A program made the position numbers and the translations under genes. A stretch of DNA of 64,000 bases, taken from NCBI GenBank assembly GCA_030015575.1, contig JASDDO010000004.1, forward strand, positions 321,292,654 to 321,356,653, in the 5' to 3' direction. Below the pieces are notes generated by a model that saw only the letters and a list, made by a program, of their open reading frames with translations, was not told the DNA's origin and searched no databases. The stretch comes from Agapanthus africanus. Its lineage: Eukaryota > Streptophyta > Magnoliopsida > Asparagales > Amaryllidaceae. Positions 1 through 11,477 of this stretch are shown here, piece after piece (the stretch's first letter is position 1; every line of letters starts with the position of its first letter).

Positions 1-229
1 TCCTAACGCTTGCTCTTCTGACGGTCAAACTGCCTAGGAAGATTACTTGAAGACATCTTGTCCAGCCCCCGAAGGGATCAGAGACATGACAGTCGTAAGG
101 GTACTCGAACAGCAAGATTTCCTATCGAGGAATACATCAGCCAACGCGACGGTACGACGGACAAAACCCTAGTACCACAGACCCTAACGGAACTCTGTCA
201 TAAAGAGCAGAGGTTAACTGTGACGTTAG
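1..229. other. Left edge, no gene recognised
   Basis: I see no supported gene here. A short open frame in this stretch has no recognisable domain and unremarkable composition. The sequence grades into the hairpin-rich repeat that begins near 230, so it is most likely the distal, more diverged part of that repeat region. Confidence 0.4.
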
Positions 230-1020
230 GACATTCTTGCGAGAACTTCTCAATTCGTCTCGACTCGTGAGGAAATTAGTGTCTTTGCGAGAATTTCTCG
301 ATTTGTCTCGACTTGTAGGGAAAGGCCTTAGGCAATGGGGATAAGGACCTGTTTCCTAAGCACTGGGGCCTTGCAAGTCGGTCCAAAATGGACTCTTGCA
401 TACTATTCACGGACCACACTCTCCAAAGTCGAATCTCGATAAGGAGGGAAACAATAACTTACGAGTCCTCTCGACATGTAAGAAGGAAAATTCTCTTGTG
501 AGATCCTTACGACTCTCAAGAGAAAGCACCCTTAGGAATCCTCACGATTCCTAAAGAGAAAATACACCTACGGGATCCTCTTGACCTGTAGGGAGAAAAT
601 TCATTATGAGACCCTTACGGCTCATAAAGTTGAAAAGTCTTAGGTGACAGATCCTAACCCTGTGTCCTAAGCCATCATTGCCTCGCAGAAAGGTCAAGAT
701 AGATTTTCTACAGGCCACACTCTATAACAAGAAAGGAAACAATCACTTGCGAGTCCTCTCGACTCGTAAGGAAGAAAAATCTCTTGTGAGATCCTTACGA
801 CTCGTAAGAGAAAACACACTTCGGAATCCTCATGATTCCTAAGGAGAAAATACACCTGCGAGATCCTCTCAACTCGTAGGGAGAAAAGTCTTTATGAGAC
901 CCTCACGGCTCACAAAGTTGAAAAGCCTTAGGCAGCAGATTTGAACCTGCTTCCTAAGCCATCGTTACCCGGCAAAGAGTCCAAGATGGACCGTCGCTTA
1001 CTATCCATAGGCCACACTTG
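230..1020. repeat. 300-bp tandem repeat made of short hairpins
   Basis: Two full units and one partial unit of a roughly 300-bp repeat. The anchor gg(a/c)cacact recurs near 411, 713 and 1010. Each unit is a chain of short inverted repeats rather than ordinary sequence. For example, 532-540 TTAGGAATC pairs perfectly with 546-554 GATTCCTAA across a 5-nt loop. Another, near 781-810, pairs CTCTTGTGAG with CTCGTAAGAG, counting G-U pairs. Stems read as variants of gcgag/ctcg, gtgag/ctcg and taggaatc/gattccta. The repeat lies just beyond the 3' end of the minus-strand PMD pseudogene. Function is unknown. It could be the subterminal region of a transposon that carried the PMD gene, or an independent satellite. 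Confidence 0.75.
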
Positions 1021-1197
1021 CTAAAATCACATGGCGATGACACAAAAAAGAAGAAAGCAAGAGATAACATAAGATAATACGAAATAAATGTATCTTTTAT
1101 TTATAAGTTCAATTGGGTACAAGATACATCATATGAAAGAATAAAAAATGGATACATGTTATTCAAAAATTACAAATGTTAATTGGTGCGAAAACAA
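1021..1197 (-). promoter_or_regulatory. Probable 3' UTR and poly(A) region of the PMD pseudogene
   Basis: AT-rich stretch between the stop codon of the last PMD-gene exon (1198) and the hairpin repeat. On the minus strand it contains AATAAA-like sequence (plus-strand tttatt near 1099), a plausible near-upstream polyadenylation element. This is inferred from position and composition only. Confidence 0.4.
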
Positions 1198-4119
1198 CTA
1201 TTGGGAAGGAGGCATTTTCAATAAACCAATCAGTTGCTCACGCACTCCCCTCGGCCCCTTTTCACGGTCAGCTGCCGCGGCTAACTCCGCTTCAACCTGA
1301 GCCCGTTGCTGCAGATAAAATGAAAATTGCTCATCAATGACCCGCTGAGCTGTCCCACGACATTGCGCATCTCGCTTGATGAGGCCGAGCTTCTGCCTCA
1401 GCGTTAGCCCGTCAGAAATACATTGTGGAAGGCCCTCAAAGATAGCTTTCAGCTGTACAGCATTTGCATCAACCTGAGCGCGCAGCCGGGCAGATTCGCT
1501 TGAAATCTCTTCGCACTCCTTACGCTTTAAGGCTATTTCTTGTTCAAGATGGCGGAGGTAGGGAGTGCTCTGCTCGACCCATGCAGCCCGTTGGGAGTTC
1601 ACAGCCAGGACCTCAGGAGTAGGACGTCCGAGCTCAAGCTCATGCAGGCAGGACTCAATTTTCCTGCAGTGATTAACCCAAGACTCAACGACGCCCTCGC
1701 TATGGAAGTTCACGAGCGTCTCCAGCATAGGATTAACCTCGGCAGCAAAATCTGCAGCGAGTGCAGGGATCTCCGCGTCAAACTCTTCAATGGATTCACT
1801 TAACATTCGAAGGCTGGTCACAACGCCCTTAGAAGATCGACGTCTAGAAAATGGTCCTACTGGCATTAATATACAAGATTCGAAGGGAGCAGGAACTGGT
1901 GCGAATGCTGCTAAATGAATTACGGTTAAAAGCTAACTCGAAAAATAAATAAATCACATGAGTGATGAAGTATACTATACCGGTTGCGGCAGGTGGTAAG
2001 GCCGGGAGTACCGGTGGAGCAACTATTCTTTCTTCTTCTCTTTCAATCTGTGGTGTTGCAGTCAAAACAAAGAAGAATTAGCAACGACTTGGTTTCCCAT
2101 AAAAGAAAAGAGAAGATATTAGCTAGAGACTGTACTCACCAACGCCACTGGATGAAGCAAACTCCGACTGGAAGGAGAAATGTGGGTGCAGCACCTGATA
2201 TAGATGATCAAAAAGGAATCCTGCAAGGGTGTAATAATGCAATGTCAGTACATAAAGTATATTGCCTACAATGAAACCGATAAGTCACAAACCCGTACCT
2301 TCCAGCATTTGGGAGGGCACGAGAGAAGGAAAAGAGGCGGCCACCGTCAAAGCAGCAACTGGTGATGCTTCCTCGGGTGGCACAACCTCAACGCTCACCA
2401 CACCTGCATTAGAAATGAGAGAAATATTGTCAGAAAAGATTGAAAGGGATTGCAGGATGAAAAGGAAAGCAATGACCCAAAATCTACCTGGTGAGTCGCC
2501 GGTCGAAACCGCGACAAGGGCGTTACTGGGTCCAGCGACTGCTTCACCCTCCTCCATCGGAATGGTTTCGCCGCCCGTAGCTTCATCCCCCGACTCCACG
2601 AGAAACGTCATGATACTCGCAGCGCCCGACAATGACAAGGAACCGCAAGGGGAAAGAGTGGCAATTGGGGCAGTTCCAGACTCTTGAGAAGGAGTGGCCA
2701 CTTCAGGCTCAGTGGTTGCCGCCGTCTCACCTACCACTTCCTCATCAAGACTCAGCCTTGCAGGATAGGAAATATGAGAATCTGAAGATTAAAACTTTGA
2801 CAAAAGGACTCAGTATTACGTTACCTTGGGTCAGCCTTTCAATTGCTTCCCTAACCGCGCGTGCCGCCTGTCTATGAGCGGTAGACAGGGTGACCGGAGC
2901 ATCCTCTGAAGAATCAGGGACAGGGATAGCGGCGCTCGAGCCTGCACCCGCGGCCAAGCGGCGTTATGTTCTCTTGCTGTACGCCTCCTGCACATCCTTT
3001 CCACCTGGGCCATGAGAGCTGATCTTCTCAGGACCTCCGTCCAGGAGACGTCATCGTCCGCGCCAGGAGCTACCTCTGGAGCCGTTATGGCGTCCGTCAT
3101 TGGTTGCTTAAGTAAAGCCTCTTTTGGCAATGCTGAGAAGGCCGGGACTTCGATAGCTGGCCTTGGAAGCATCTCCGTATCACCCTGCGGGATTGACACT
3201 GTACTGGGGATGACCTGAGTCGAGGTAGTCCCTGCGATAAGATGAAAAAGGGGTCAGATTACCCATAAGAAAAGAGAATGAAGGCACAATGAGCCAAAAT
3301 ATACCAAGGCCCAACGAAGCACGAAGCCTCTCTTCCTCCACAAAAGTCTTGAGGGAAGCCGTGAAAGCTTCTTCAGTGGAAATTCCTATTAAAGAAGGAG
3401 TGTCAGTCAAAACATGATAACAAAAAACTAACAGCAAAAAGATATGGTTGAAGTTTACTTGATTATGCAAGGATGATCAGTCCTGCTTTGTAGCTAGCTA
3501 GACGCTCGGAAGCTGCGATGGCAGCCTCCAGATCAGTATCATCTAGTGCCATGAATAGACCTTCGTTGGTCCCATATTCGCTCAGGCCCTCTCTATAAGG
3601 AGCATGAGGCTCCTGGCCGAGTACAACATCTGCAGAAAGAATCGACTTCTTTTTCTGAGAGCAAGCACCGGTCGCCCCTAGTACAAGCTTACGCTTGTTG
3701 GGCACCTTGGGACGACGAGTCCCGATATCTGAACCCACGCCAGACTCGGGAGACACTATAGTCACCTCTTTCATGGGAGCATGGGGTATCGGTAGCTCAG
3801 GCCTATCATGCGGGACCACGACCGCAGCAACCTCTCTCAAAAGAGGATGAACGATGGTCCATTGCTTCAAAGGGATGGCTGGATTACCAGCAGGGGCTGC
3901 ACCCTTACGATCGAGCAACAACTTCTTTTCCTCCCTGATGACGGAACCCATCGCATGTTGATACCATGCCACGTATACGTTCAGGGCTTTCAGAACACAA
4001 CTTGGCTCACTAATAAAGAAATTGCATCCTGTGTTTAGGCGCATGAAGTGGTGCAAAGCGCTCCGGATACCCTCTTCAGTATAAACCGGTTCTGCCAAGA
4101 ATGCCAAGAGCAGGACGCC
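1198..4119 (-). pseudogene. 3' half of PMD gene (linker and coiled-coil exons), cut off by element A
   Basis: The minus strand holds a chain of exons with plant-type GT-AG borders: about 3475-4119, 3305-3385, 2825-3231, 2488-2756, 2299-2403, 2140-2220, 1981-2022 and 1198-1859. Phases agree across the last five exons; each leaves one nucleotide that the next completes. The first block continues the frame of the 5' half across the TSD. The middle exons encode a low-complexity Ser/Ala/Glu/Pro-rich linker. The last exon encodes about 220 residues with many Glu, Lys, Leu and Ala in heptad-like spacing (near RHLEQEIALKRKECEEISSE), which I read as a coiled coil. There is a stop just before the likely donor of the first block, and a frame shift inside 2825-3231. 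No catalytic motif is seen. In plants the PMD fold occurs both in host MAIN/MAIL proteins and in transposons; which applies here is open. Confidence 0.7.
4115..4119. other. Left target-site duplication of element A (acgcc)
   Basis: The 5-bp acgcc precedes the TGTTCAG start of the 5' LTR and recurs at 54917-54921 after the CA end of the 3' LTR. A single copy restores an uninterrupted PMD coding frame, which confirms the ends of the element. Confidence 0.95.
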
Positions 4120-4814
4120 TGTTCAGTTGATTAAACTGCATATTTGTTATTACATTTTTTCTACTATTTCCATATTTAAAAAGGTCTTTATTATAATATA
4201 TCATACATATGAGGGTTTATTTGTAAAAATACTATTTTCCATGTGTTGATATATTATAATTAGCATTTGGTAGGAAAATGTATATAATTTATCAAAAGAA
4301 TCATTAACATCCTAATCGGGCGCGCTAACAATTCTTTGTTAGTCCCGACCGCGATTAGAAATTAGATTAATGATTGTTTTGGTAAAGGCTAGATATGAAC
4401 GGAGTTCCGCGTCGAGATAAGGGTTAAGAGTGGGATTCCTTTTCCCTCCAGAAACCCTAATCTACATGCATCACCGTCGTTCTATTTTTAAATCTATTAA
4501 AGGATAAAAAGAGTAATTTTTAATTAATTATCCATAACTACTAAATCCTAATGAACCCTACAAGCCCTCTTCTTATATAAACTTACATCCGTAGTTAATC
4601 TAGATCTATATTTTGCATTTATGTTTAGCGTAGATCTAAATCCTACAACCATTTTACAATATTCTTTATCTCTCTCTCTCTTTTTCAACACATCTAAAGT
4701 AAGAATAAAAGATTCAACGTTTCCCTGAGGACGACCCGTACTCATCTCGGTCTAGCTACGTGCGACACCGTTATTGATTGCGGTTACACTACAAACACTT
4801 TTTCACATCAATCA
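4120..4814 (+). repeat. 5' LTR of element A, internally deleted
   Basis: 695 bp, compared with 1446 bp for the 3' LTR. The whole difference is one 751-bp deletion at about 4288, corresponding to 53640-54390 of the 3' LTR. That segment contains the TATAAATA promoter box and the GC-rich palindromes, so this LTR has probably lost promoter activity. Over the remaining sequence I count 12 substitutions against the 3' LTR by eye. Confidence 0.93.
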
Positions 4815-4816
4815 AA

Positions 4817-4834
4817 TGGCGTCGTTTCCGGGGA
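4817..4834 (+). other. Primer-binding site of element A (tRNA-Asp type)
   Basis: tggcgtcgtttccgggga lies two bases after the LTR. It matches the complement of the plant tRNA-Asp(GUC) 3' end with about two mismatches. This is the primer typical of Athila-type elements. Confidence 0.85.
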
Positions 4835-5314
4835 GATGTGCGTAATTTTTTATTCTTGCTATTTGTGTTGAATTCTTAGACGATTCATATCATTTTTAAA
4901 ACAAAACTGCAAATTGCATATTTAACGATTTGTGTGTGAATTTTGCGAGAAAATCTGGAGTCACGGACTTGAGAAAACAAGAGATCTAGGGTTTCACACT
5001 TCTCTGGTATCTTTCTTAACTCCTTCTCTCTCCTCTCAAATCCAATAAAATCTATTTTCTGCAGGATTCTTTGCAAAATATCGCCGCTCAAAAATATTTT
5101 TGCAAAGTTTTGTTTTGCGGTTTGTTTTTGCATATTTTAATACGGATTTTTATGGGGCAAGACCAAATCCAGATTAGGTGGGGGATTTCATCACCCTTCC
5201 TAAGCCCCACAAATCACAAACCGAACATCTGCATCAACCCTACATTAATTTAAAAAATATCTAGACCAGACTCTAAGGACTGTCGCGCTCAATAAGGACA
5301 GAGGAAGGTCGTGG
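4835..5314 (+). other. 5' leader of element A (upstream part)
   Basis: AT-rich untranslated leader between the primer site and the insertion point of G. It includes a CT-rich tract (cttctctctcctctcaaatc). No supported coding frame. The leader resumes at 50069 after G. Confidence 0.6.
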
Positions 5315-5319
5315 GTAAT
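5315..5319. other. Left TSD of element G (gtaat)
   Basis: gtaat precedes the plus-strand TGTCACG edge of G and recurs at 50064-50068 directly after its ...TGTTACA edge. Confidence 0.93.
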
Positions 5320-6833
5320 TGTCACGCCCCGCTTCCTAAAGCACGCTAAAATGGGCACGTGACATAGCCAACCATGCTACCTGTGGGTAGGAAGTATCCA
5401 CCCACAGGCACATTACAGCTGTAGAGATATCAAGAACAAAATAAAACTATCTAAATATGTCCATAATCCAAGATAAATCATGAGTCAAGAATAATAAAAA
5501 TGCGGAAGCGAAAGTTCCAATACAAACAACTGGAATGTATGTCCCATAATGCGGGCTCACATCAGGAATAAAATGCAGGAAAGAAACTAACTACTACAGG
5601 ACCCACAGCTCAGCCTGCTGGCTGAAGTACTCCTGCTCGGACTGCAACAGCGGTACGGAATCTGGGCCATGCAAAACCCAGACGTCAGCGCGTCATGTCC
5701 TCAAGTAATATAATATGAACAGTGTAGCAGGCAATGCAATATAAACATGAATAAGACAAGAGTAACAATAATATAAGTCAGAGCAGTGCAGGGTAATGTG
5801 CAGTAGGTAAACTAACTGTTCTATCAGGTATTCTATTCTAAAGTCTTTGAAACCAATTGATGAATCATCGATGTAACTCAATAGTATCCCGTGCATGCCC
5901 GGGACCACGGTCTAAGACTCTCGGGCTGAAACCCAGACGTGCCGCTAGGCACTAACAGGGAAAGGATAAAGACCAACGATGTCAGCAGCATCGTCACGAG
6001 GCGGGCCTGGCCTCTAAAACTGATCAGTATAGGTAGTGAACTGTTGAGTTACAAGTCAGGTTTCACCTTTGATTTCCCCATACCCCCAAGTTATATGTGT
6101 AAGTCAAGTCAGGTATCCTGAAATCAAGAAACTAATGCCAACACAGGATCGGGTAAACAGGTTTGTCTGGATAGACAACAGGAACGGTCCGTGAGGACTA
6201 CATGTCAGGTTTGTTGGCATTAGACACGAGATCAGGTAACGGGTCAGGTCATAGTACATCAGGTCAAGTCAAGCAGTATACGGTACCATGTCGGGTAGAT
6301 CAGTATATATATAGCAAGTCAGGTCAAGATGTAAACAATATCATGGGCGTGCTCACAATCAGTTATACAAGCAAGCGTGGTTATCATCACATGATATAAG
6401 AAATGAATTAAGCAATAAGCAGATTTACTCAATTTGCAGTACAGCTATCAGTTGTGTCACATAGATGATTTCAATGTTATGCGAATGCAGTATGACAATT
6501 ATGGCATTTTAATCAAGTTAACACGTTTAAGAACTTTAGAGGTGCAATGATTTATATACAGGTTCAATACAGCTATTACAGGTTAAAATGCACAAGAGTT
6601 TCCAAATGGAACAAAACTATAGAGATAAATGCCATAAGCCATGTCAATATTAAAATGTGATTAAACGGTAAATGTGGTTATTAGGTTCAATTGCAAACTG
6701 TAGGTTCCAAGTTTAAAGATAAAATGATATATACAATATTGTACATGAAAATGAGAAATGATCGTACCAAAGTTAAATTTACAGGTTTAGGGTGTCATGA
6801 TATATATGTAAATATTGTATAGCATGTAGCAAG
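5320..6833 (-). repeat. 3' LTR of element G, outer part
   Basis: Matches 47181-48699 of the other LTR at roughly 97% by eye. It ends at the gcaag target of B and continues at 40935. On the minus strand, near 5596-5660, it contains an acceptor-like tract followed by a short Glu/Gln-rich frame ending in TAG. The region is otherwise non-coding. It contains many short direct repeats of the form tcaggtcaagtcag around 6100-6330. Confidence 0.9.
6829..6833. other. Left TSD of element B (gcaag)
   Basis: gcaag before the LTR start of B recurs at 40930-40934. The undisrupted sequence (gtagcaaggggtac) is present once in the other LTR of G near 48693, which is direct evidence of the empty site. Confidence 0.95.
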
Positions 6834-8980
6834 TATTAGTGTATATGCCCTAGTGGCCATTACTGTATCATACTAGTTTGTATATTACTTAATGGAAGCT
6901 TGGGATATTCACAGTTGTATAGACAATCTTGCACAAAATGGTAGTATGCTACTTGGTTTGTTTCTACTTCAATGTGTACATGTGTTTATTTTTAGTATAT
7001 CACCTATACACATTAGTGGAGCCCTTAGGATCTTTGCTTGATTACCAGCGTTGTGATGGCAGTCACACTCGTGGGGGCTGGGTAATCCACAAGCACATCC
7101 TTATGCTGGTCCGTAGTCGCAAGACTATCGAAACAGGGCATCGATACTCCGGAGTAGACTAGCGTATGTGCTTCTCATCCCAGCAGGGGAGACGGTCTAT
7201 CCCACAGCCGTCAGTACGTCGTACTTTAGATAGTATGCGGGTGCTCGTTAGGTTACGAGTACACTGGACAGGACTCGTCGGGAACTGATTGGTTGGTATT
7301 ATACCTATCGTCAGTTATCAGTTCCCAGGTGAAATGAGTACAGCTTAGTCCGCTGACTTGACACTGTCGCTTCGCCTCGAGTGTGTTCCCACTATACTTT
7401 GATTACTACCCTACCACGGCTCAAAGGAGTCGTGCAAACAGGTAGTAGTTGGGTGCAGTCCCGAAGCACTTGGAGGCAGTGACGGTTAGACAGGATTCGT
7501 CTCTCCTGGTATTGGGGGTTGACATCGCGTTGTGTCTAGGAGAGCCATTACACGAGTAGTCCCTGGCCAGGGCAAGCGAGATATACTGGTAGGTTTCCAG
7601 TGTTATCTCAGGGTGTTCTGGGCTTCACTCCGACATGACTTGTACCGCTATTAGGGGACAGACATTTACCGCCCCCTAGGCCCGCCATGTGATGTATCAG
7701 ACGAACAGACCGGACTGTACGGAGACTGTCACATTCAGGCTCAGTAGGAGTTTAGATGGGTTTCACCTCGTCCGTCTTCTTATCGGCATCTACCAGGGGG
7801 CCGTTACGCACAGCTAGTGCCGCTTGCGGTCTGTGGTTAAACCCACTGCCAGCGTAGTGTCAAGTCTTTAGAGTCCCACACAGAAAGCTATTCGCCTTTA
7901 GGCAAAAGAGTAGAGGTCGCATGGTTTTGCGACAGGTCGCATGGTTTTGCGACAGGGTTCGGTCACATCCGTGCACTTGTGCACGTTCAGTGTCCGGACA
8001 GTTAACACTAGCGGGCTTTGGTTTAAGCCAGATCCTAGTATACGTTTTGGGAATAGTTTTATCTCGTTTGTATTCGTGTTCCCCGGAACGCGGATACGGG
8101 TGTGTATGCATAGTTGACAGAGACAGAGGCAGAGGATTCTCATTAGGGTTGCTGACTGTTGACTTTTGTCAAACCCTAATGAGATTAAGACATATGATTA
8201 ACAATAATATTAATTGAGTATTATAGTGACATGGTTAGGGTTGAAAGGTTGACCTAGTTGACTTGTTGACTTTTGTTGACCGGTTGACTAGGTTGGACTT
8301 GTTGACCACCATCATGACAATGGCCATCATTTGGTTGCATTGACTTATGCTTGCTTGTTTTGTTCACCATTTGCATTTAATGCAAGAAATGATAGTGTCA
8401 TTTATCATGATAATAACCTTTACAATATACTCAATTATCATTACTTGTTGTCATGATGCTTTTGGATTATGAGAGGGTGTATGAGAAAAGTGAGGCTCAT
8501 TCTTTCATTAGCATTCTCTCTCTTGAGCTCTCTCATTTTTCTCTAGCTCTCACCCTCCTCCTCTTGCTCTCTCTCTACCTCAAGGGCAAACCATTCTCAT
8601 GTGTTGAGACTCATTGCCCTAGAGATAAAAGACACTAAAACAATCCTCCACTCATCCTAGTTCATAAGGTTTAGCAAACCGAGTGATCTAGTTTCTTCAA
8701 GTTCGAAGAAGAAGCCAAAGGTAGAATCTTTCGGGTGGATCCGTCTTCGGCGCAAGAAGACGATGAGGAGAGGCCGGTCTGTACACCACACGAGTTGAAG
8801 ACGAAGGAGTTCAAGAAAGGTATAACCCCCTAACCGAGTAGTTAAACAACTCCTAGTTAGGTTGTTAGATAGATAGTTTAACAAAGATCCGGATTGAGTC
8901 CATGTTACCATCTCTAGAAAAATTGTTTTACATCATTTCCGCAAGCCCGTAAGTACCGGGAGCGGTAGCATGGACTTACA
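6834..8980 (+). repeat. 5' LTR of element B
   Basis: Starts tattagtgtatatgcc (first G mutated to A relative to the 3' LTR) and ends ggacttaca. It is 20 bp longer than the 3' LTR because of a 20-bp tandem duplication at 7915-7954. Differences from the 3' LTR are concentrated in the first half: about 47 in the first 1080 positions against about 17 in the rest. Confidence 0.94.
7915..7954 (+). repeat. 20-bp tandem duplication private to the 5' LTR of B
   Basis: ggtcgcatggttttgcgaca occurs twice in a row here and once in the 3' LTR near 39894, where it has a c for a t. It accounts for the whole length difference between the two LTRs. Confidence 0.9.
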
Positions 8981-8981
8981 G

Positions 8982-8993
8982 TGGTATCAGAGC
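8982..8993 (+). other. Primer-binding site of element B (initiator tRNA-Met)
   Basis: TGGTATCAGAGC one base after the LTR, the standard primer site of plant copia elements. Confidence 0.95.
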
Positions 8994-9199
8994 CTAGTTA
9001 AACACTATCTAACATGTTAGCAATGTAAGTAGAAGTTCGATCGTAGAAAAAGTCGCGTAAAACACCCGTAAAATCAACTTTTTGTCGAATTTTTCCTCGG
9101 TTCAAAAAATAATAAATCATGCTTTAAAATTCGGCTCAGGGTTTTTAAAAGAAACTGCAAAAAATTGGTCCACTGAGTCGATCAACGCGCCGCGGTTTC

Positions 9200-9223
9200 G
9201 CGGCGGGAGCATGCTCCCGCCGC
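9200..9223 (+). other. 24-nt perfect palindrome in the B leader
   Basis: A perfect palindrome centred at 9211/9212, with core GGCGGGAGCATGCTCCCGCC and two further pairs on each side. It sits about 230 nt after the LTR in the RNA leader, with more GC-rich pairing around it. C has a different but equally strong hairpin at the matching position. Position and self-complementarity resemble retroviral dimerisation or packaging stems; this function is inference. Confidence 0.8.
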
Positions 9224-9250
9224 CGATCCGCGGCTGAGTTGACTCGGCCG

Positions 9251-9255
9251 TGGGG
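9251..9255. other. Left TSD of composite element C (tgggg)
   Basis: tgggg precedes LTR1 and recurs at 33035-33039 after LTR3. No duplication flanks the middle LTR, so the whole LTR-internal-LTR-internal-LTR block behaves as one insertion. Confidence 0.9.
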
Positions 9256-11477
9256 TGTAGGGTTCCTAGGCACTCTCAAGAGGTCTCACAAGGCATCAAC
9301 CATGCCCGTTTCAAAATTTACGGTGCCGAGAAACCCTAGACTAGATCGTTAACTAGAATTTTAGGCGACAAAGCGAGCTAGTTTACAACTAAACTATAAG
9401 TAAACGGAAATAAAACCTTTGTAGATCCGGTGCTCCACCTCCATGGCTCCGCAATGAAGTCCTCTCCGCTGTCCAAATCGAAATCCGGGCTCTTGCGTCG
9501 GCTTCATCGGAGAAAAAGCGGGCTAGGTTATCGACGACGTGCCGAAGATGATCTACGTCGAGGCATCACTAGATCAAGATCCAACTTCACCAAATCAAGA
9601 AACTTGTGAAGAAAACACACTCTACTACTTGGCAAGAGGTAGAGGATGAAGAAATAGGAAGTGGGTTCACTTTAGAATTGGATTTCTCACTCATATGCTC
9701 AAGTTGCCATTGATGGAGGCAAGCTACTTCTTTGAAGAAGATGAAGAAGAAGAAGGAATATATTATGATCTTATAAGTATATTAAAATGAAAAGTAAAAA
9801 GAATACTTATCATAATTGAACCATGGTTTAGTGTAGAGAATTGATTAGGGTTAAGTGGAATGGTTAGGGTTAAGCATGAGACAAAATGGTTACAAAGTCA
9901 AAGTGTTCATGAAACTTCATGAACAAAACAAAACATGCCACCATTTTCTCATTTGCTTTTCTTTTTCCAAAAGAATAAATAAATGAATAAAATGAATAAG
10001 GAAAAAGTAAACCCTAACCATTTCATTAACCAAGGTTTAATTCTTTACACTTAACCAAAAGGCATGTATCATCAAACATGATACAAGCAAGTGCACAAAA
10101 TCATATCGCATATGCAATGCGCACATCCGAGTGAGAAAATCCATTTAAAGTGAACCGATACTAGTTAATTCAAAGTAATATATCATATATATAATTATAC
10201 ATTAAATCATTAAATCAACACTTGATTTAATGATCCGGTCATATTGCATATAACCGACTAGTATCTTCAGTAACAACTTATCAAAACAACACTTGATCCG
10301 ATAACCCGGCTATATCGCATATAACCGAGCAATGTCACATATCGCGAGAATCAAATACAGTATCACATACTGGTATCATTCTCGGTCCCGCACATATCTT
10401 ATATGCACTCCTATTTCGTTTCACTTGAGCCAGGAAACCTCTGTGTAGGACTCTAAAGACTCGTCAATACGCCGGTAGCAGGTGATGATCATATCAAACA
10501 CCCACAAGCCGCAAGCGGTCTGCTAAACGTAACGGCCACCCGGGTATTGAGCGATCAGAAGATCGACGAGCAAGCCCGCTCACACTCCTGTGAATCCAAC
10601 CAGTAACATTTACCGCACAGTCCGGTCTGATCGTCTGATATGTCGCATATCTCGCCTAGGGGTGGTAAACGTCAGACCCCAATAGCTCGATAAGTCGTGT
10701 CGATATGAGGTCTATAACATTTCGAGAAACTAATGGTAACACTTACCAGTAAATCTCAGCAACCCTGGCCAGGGATTTCCGGTTATAGCCAATCGAACAC
10801 AGTGCAACATCAACTCCCTATACCGGGAGAGACGAATCCCCTCCTATCGCTCATTGCCTCCATGTGATTCGGGACTGTACCCAAAAACCACCGTTTTGCA
10901 CGCCCTCTTGGACGTGGTAAGGTGGAAATCAAAGCACAGTGGGAACCACACAAGACTCTATGACGATCTCGGGTCAACAGACTACTCTGTACCAGTGTCA
11001 TCAGAGAACTGCCATCTGACGTAAGGTATAATACCATCTGGGAGTTCTCGGCGAGTCCGTCCAGTGTACCCAGTCTCCACTGAGCACCCGTATATCATCT
11101 CTGATGTCAAACACCAATGGATATGGGATCATCCATCGCCCATCTGTATCGGTCGAGAAGGTATACGCTAGTCTACTCTGGTATATCGATGCCCCGTCTC
11201 GATACACCCACGACTAGGGACTTTGAAGGATGTACTTATGGACTACCATGTCCCCACTAGTATGATCCGCATCATAGTCCAGGTAGTCAAGTACACATCC
11301 TAAGGGCTTTACCAACATGTAACATAGAAACAATCAGCATACACGTTAAGGTAAAGTGCAACCAGATAGCATACTATCATGTCGAGCAAGAAAGTCTTTC
11401 CTATGTATGTCCCAGCATCTACTACAATATACATCCTATGTACAGTAATGGCCTCTAGGGCATACATATAACTAACA
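9256..11477 (-). repeat. LTR1 of element C (sense 3' LTR)
   Basis: 2222 bp. The inner border is the tract GTGGGAGATT on the minus strand (11478 onward). I count about 36 substitutions against LTR3 by eye plus a 7-bp indel. The distal 627 bp (10851-11477) are also the first segment of the 2,614-bp array. Confidence 0.93.

Noticed and set aside
58..270. 70-codon open frame at the left edge
   Set aside because: It runs into the hairpin repeat and has no recognisable feature.
230..1020. CRISPR-like array
   Set aside because: The repeats are 300-bp plant-type tandem units without constant spacers, and the host is a plant.
9849..9890. Telomere-like ttagggtt stretches, also near 23230 and 31407
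   Set aside because: Only two isolated copies within LTR sequence; no array of TTTAGGG.
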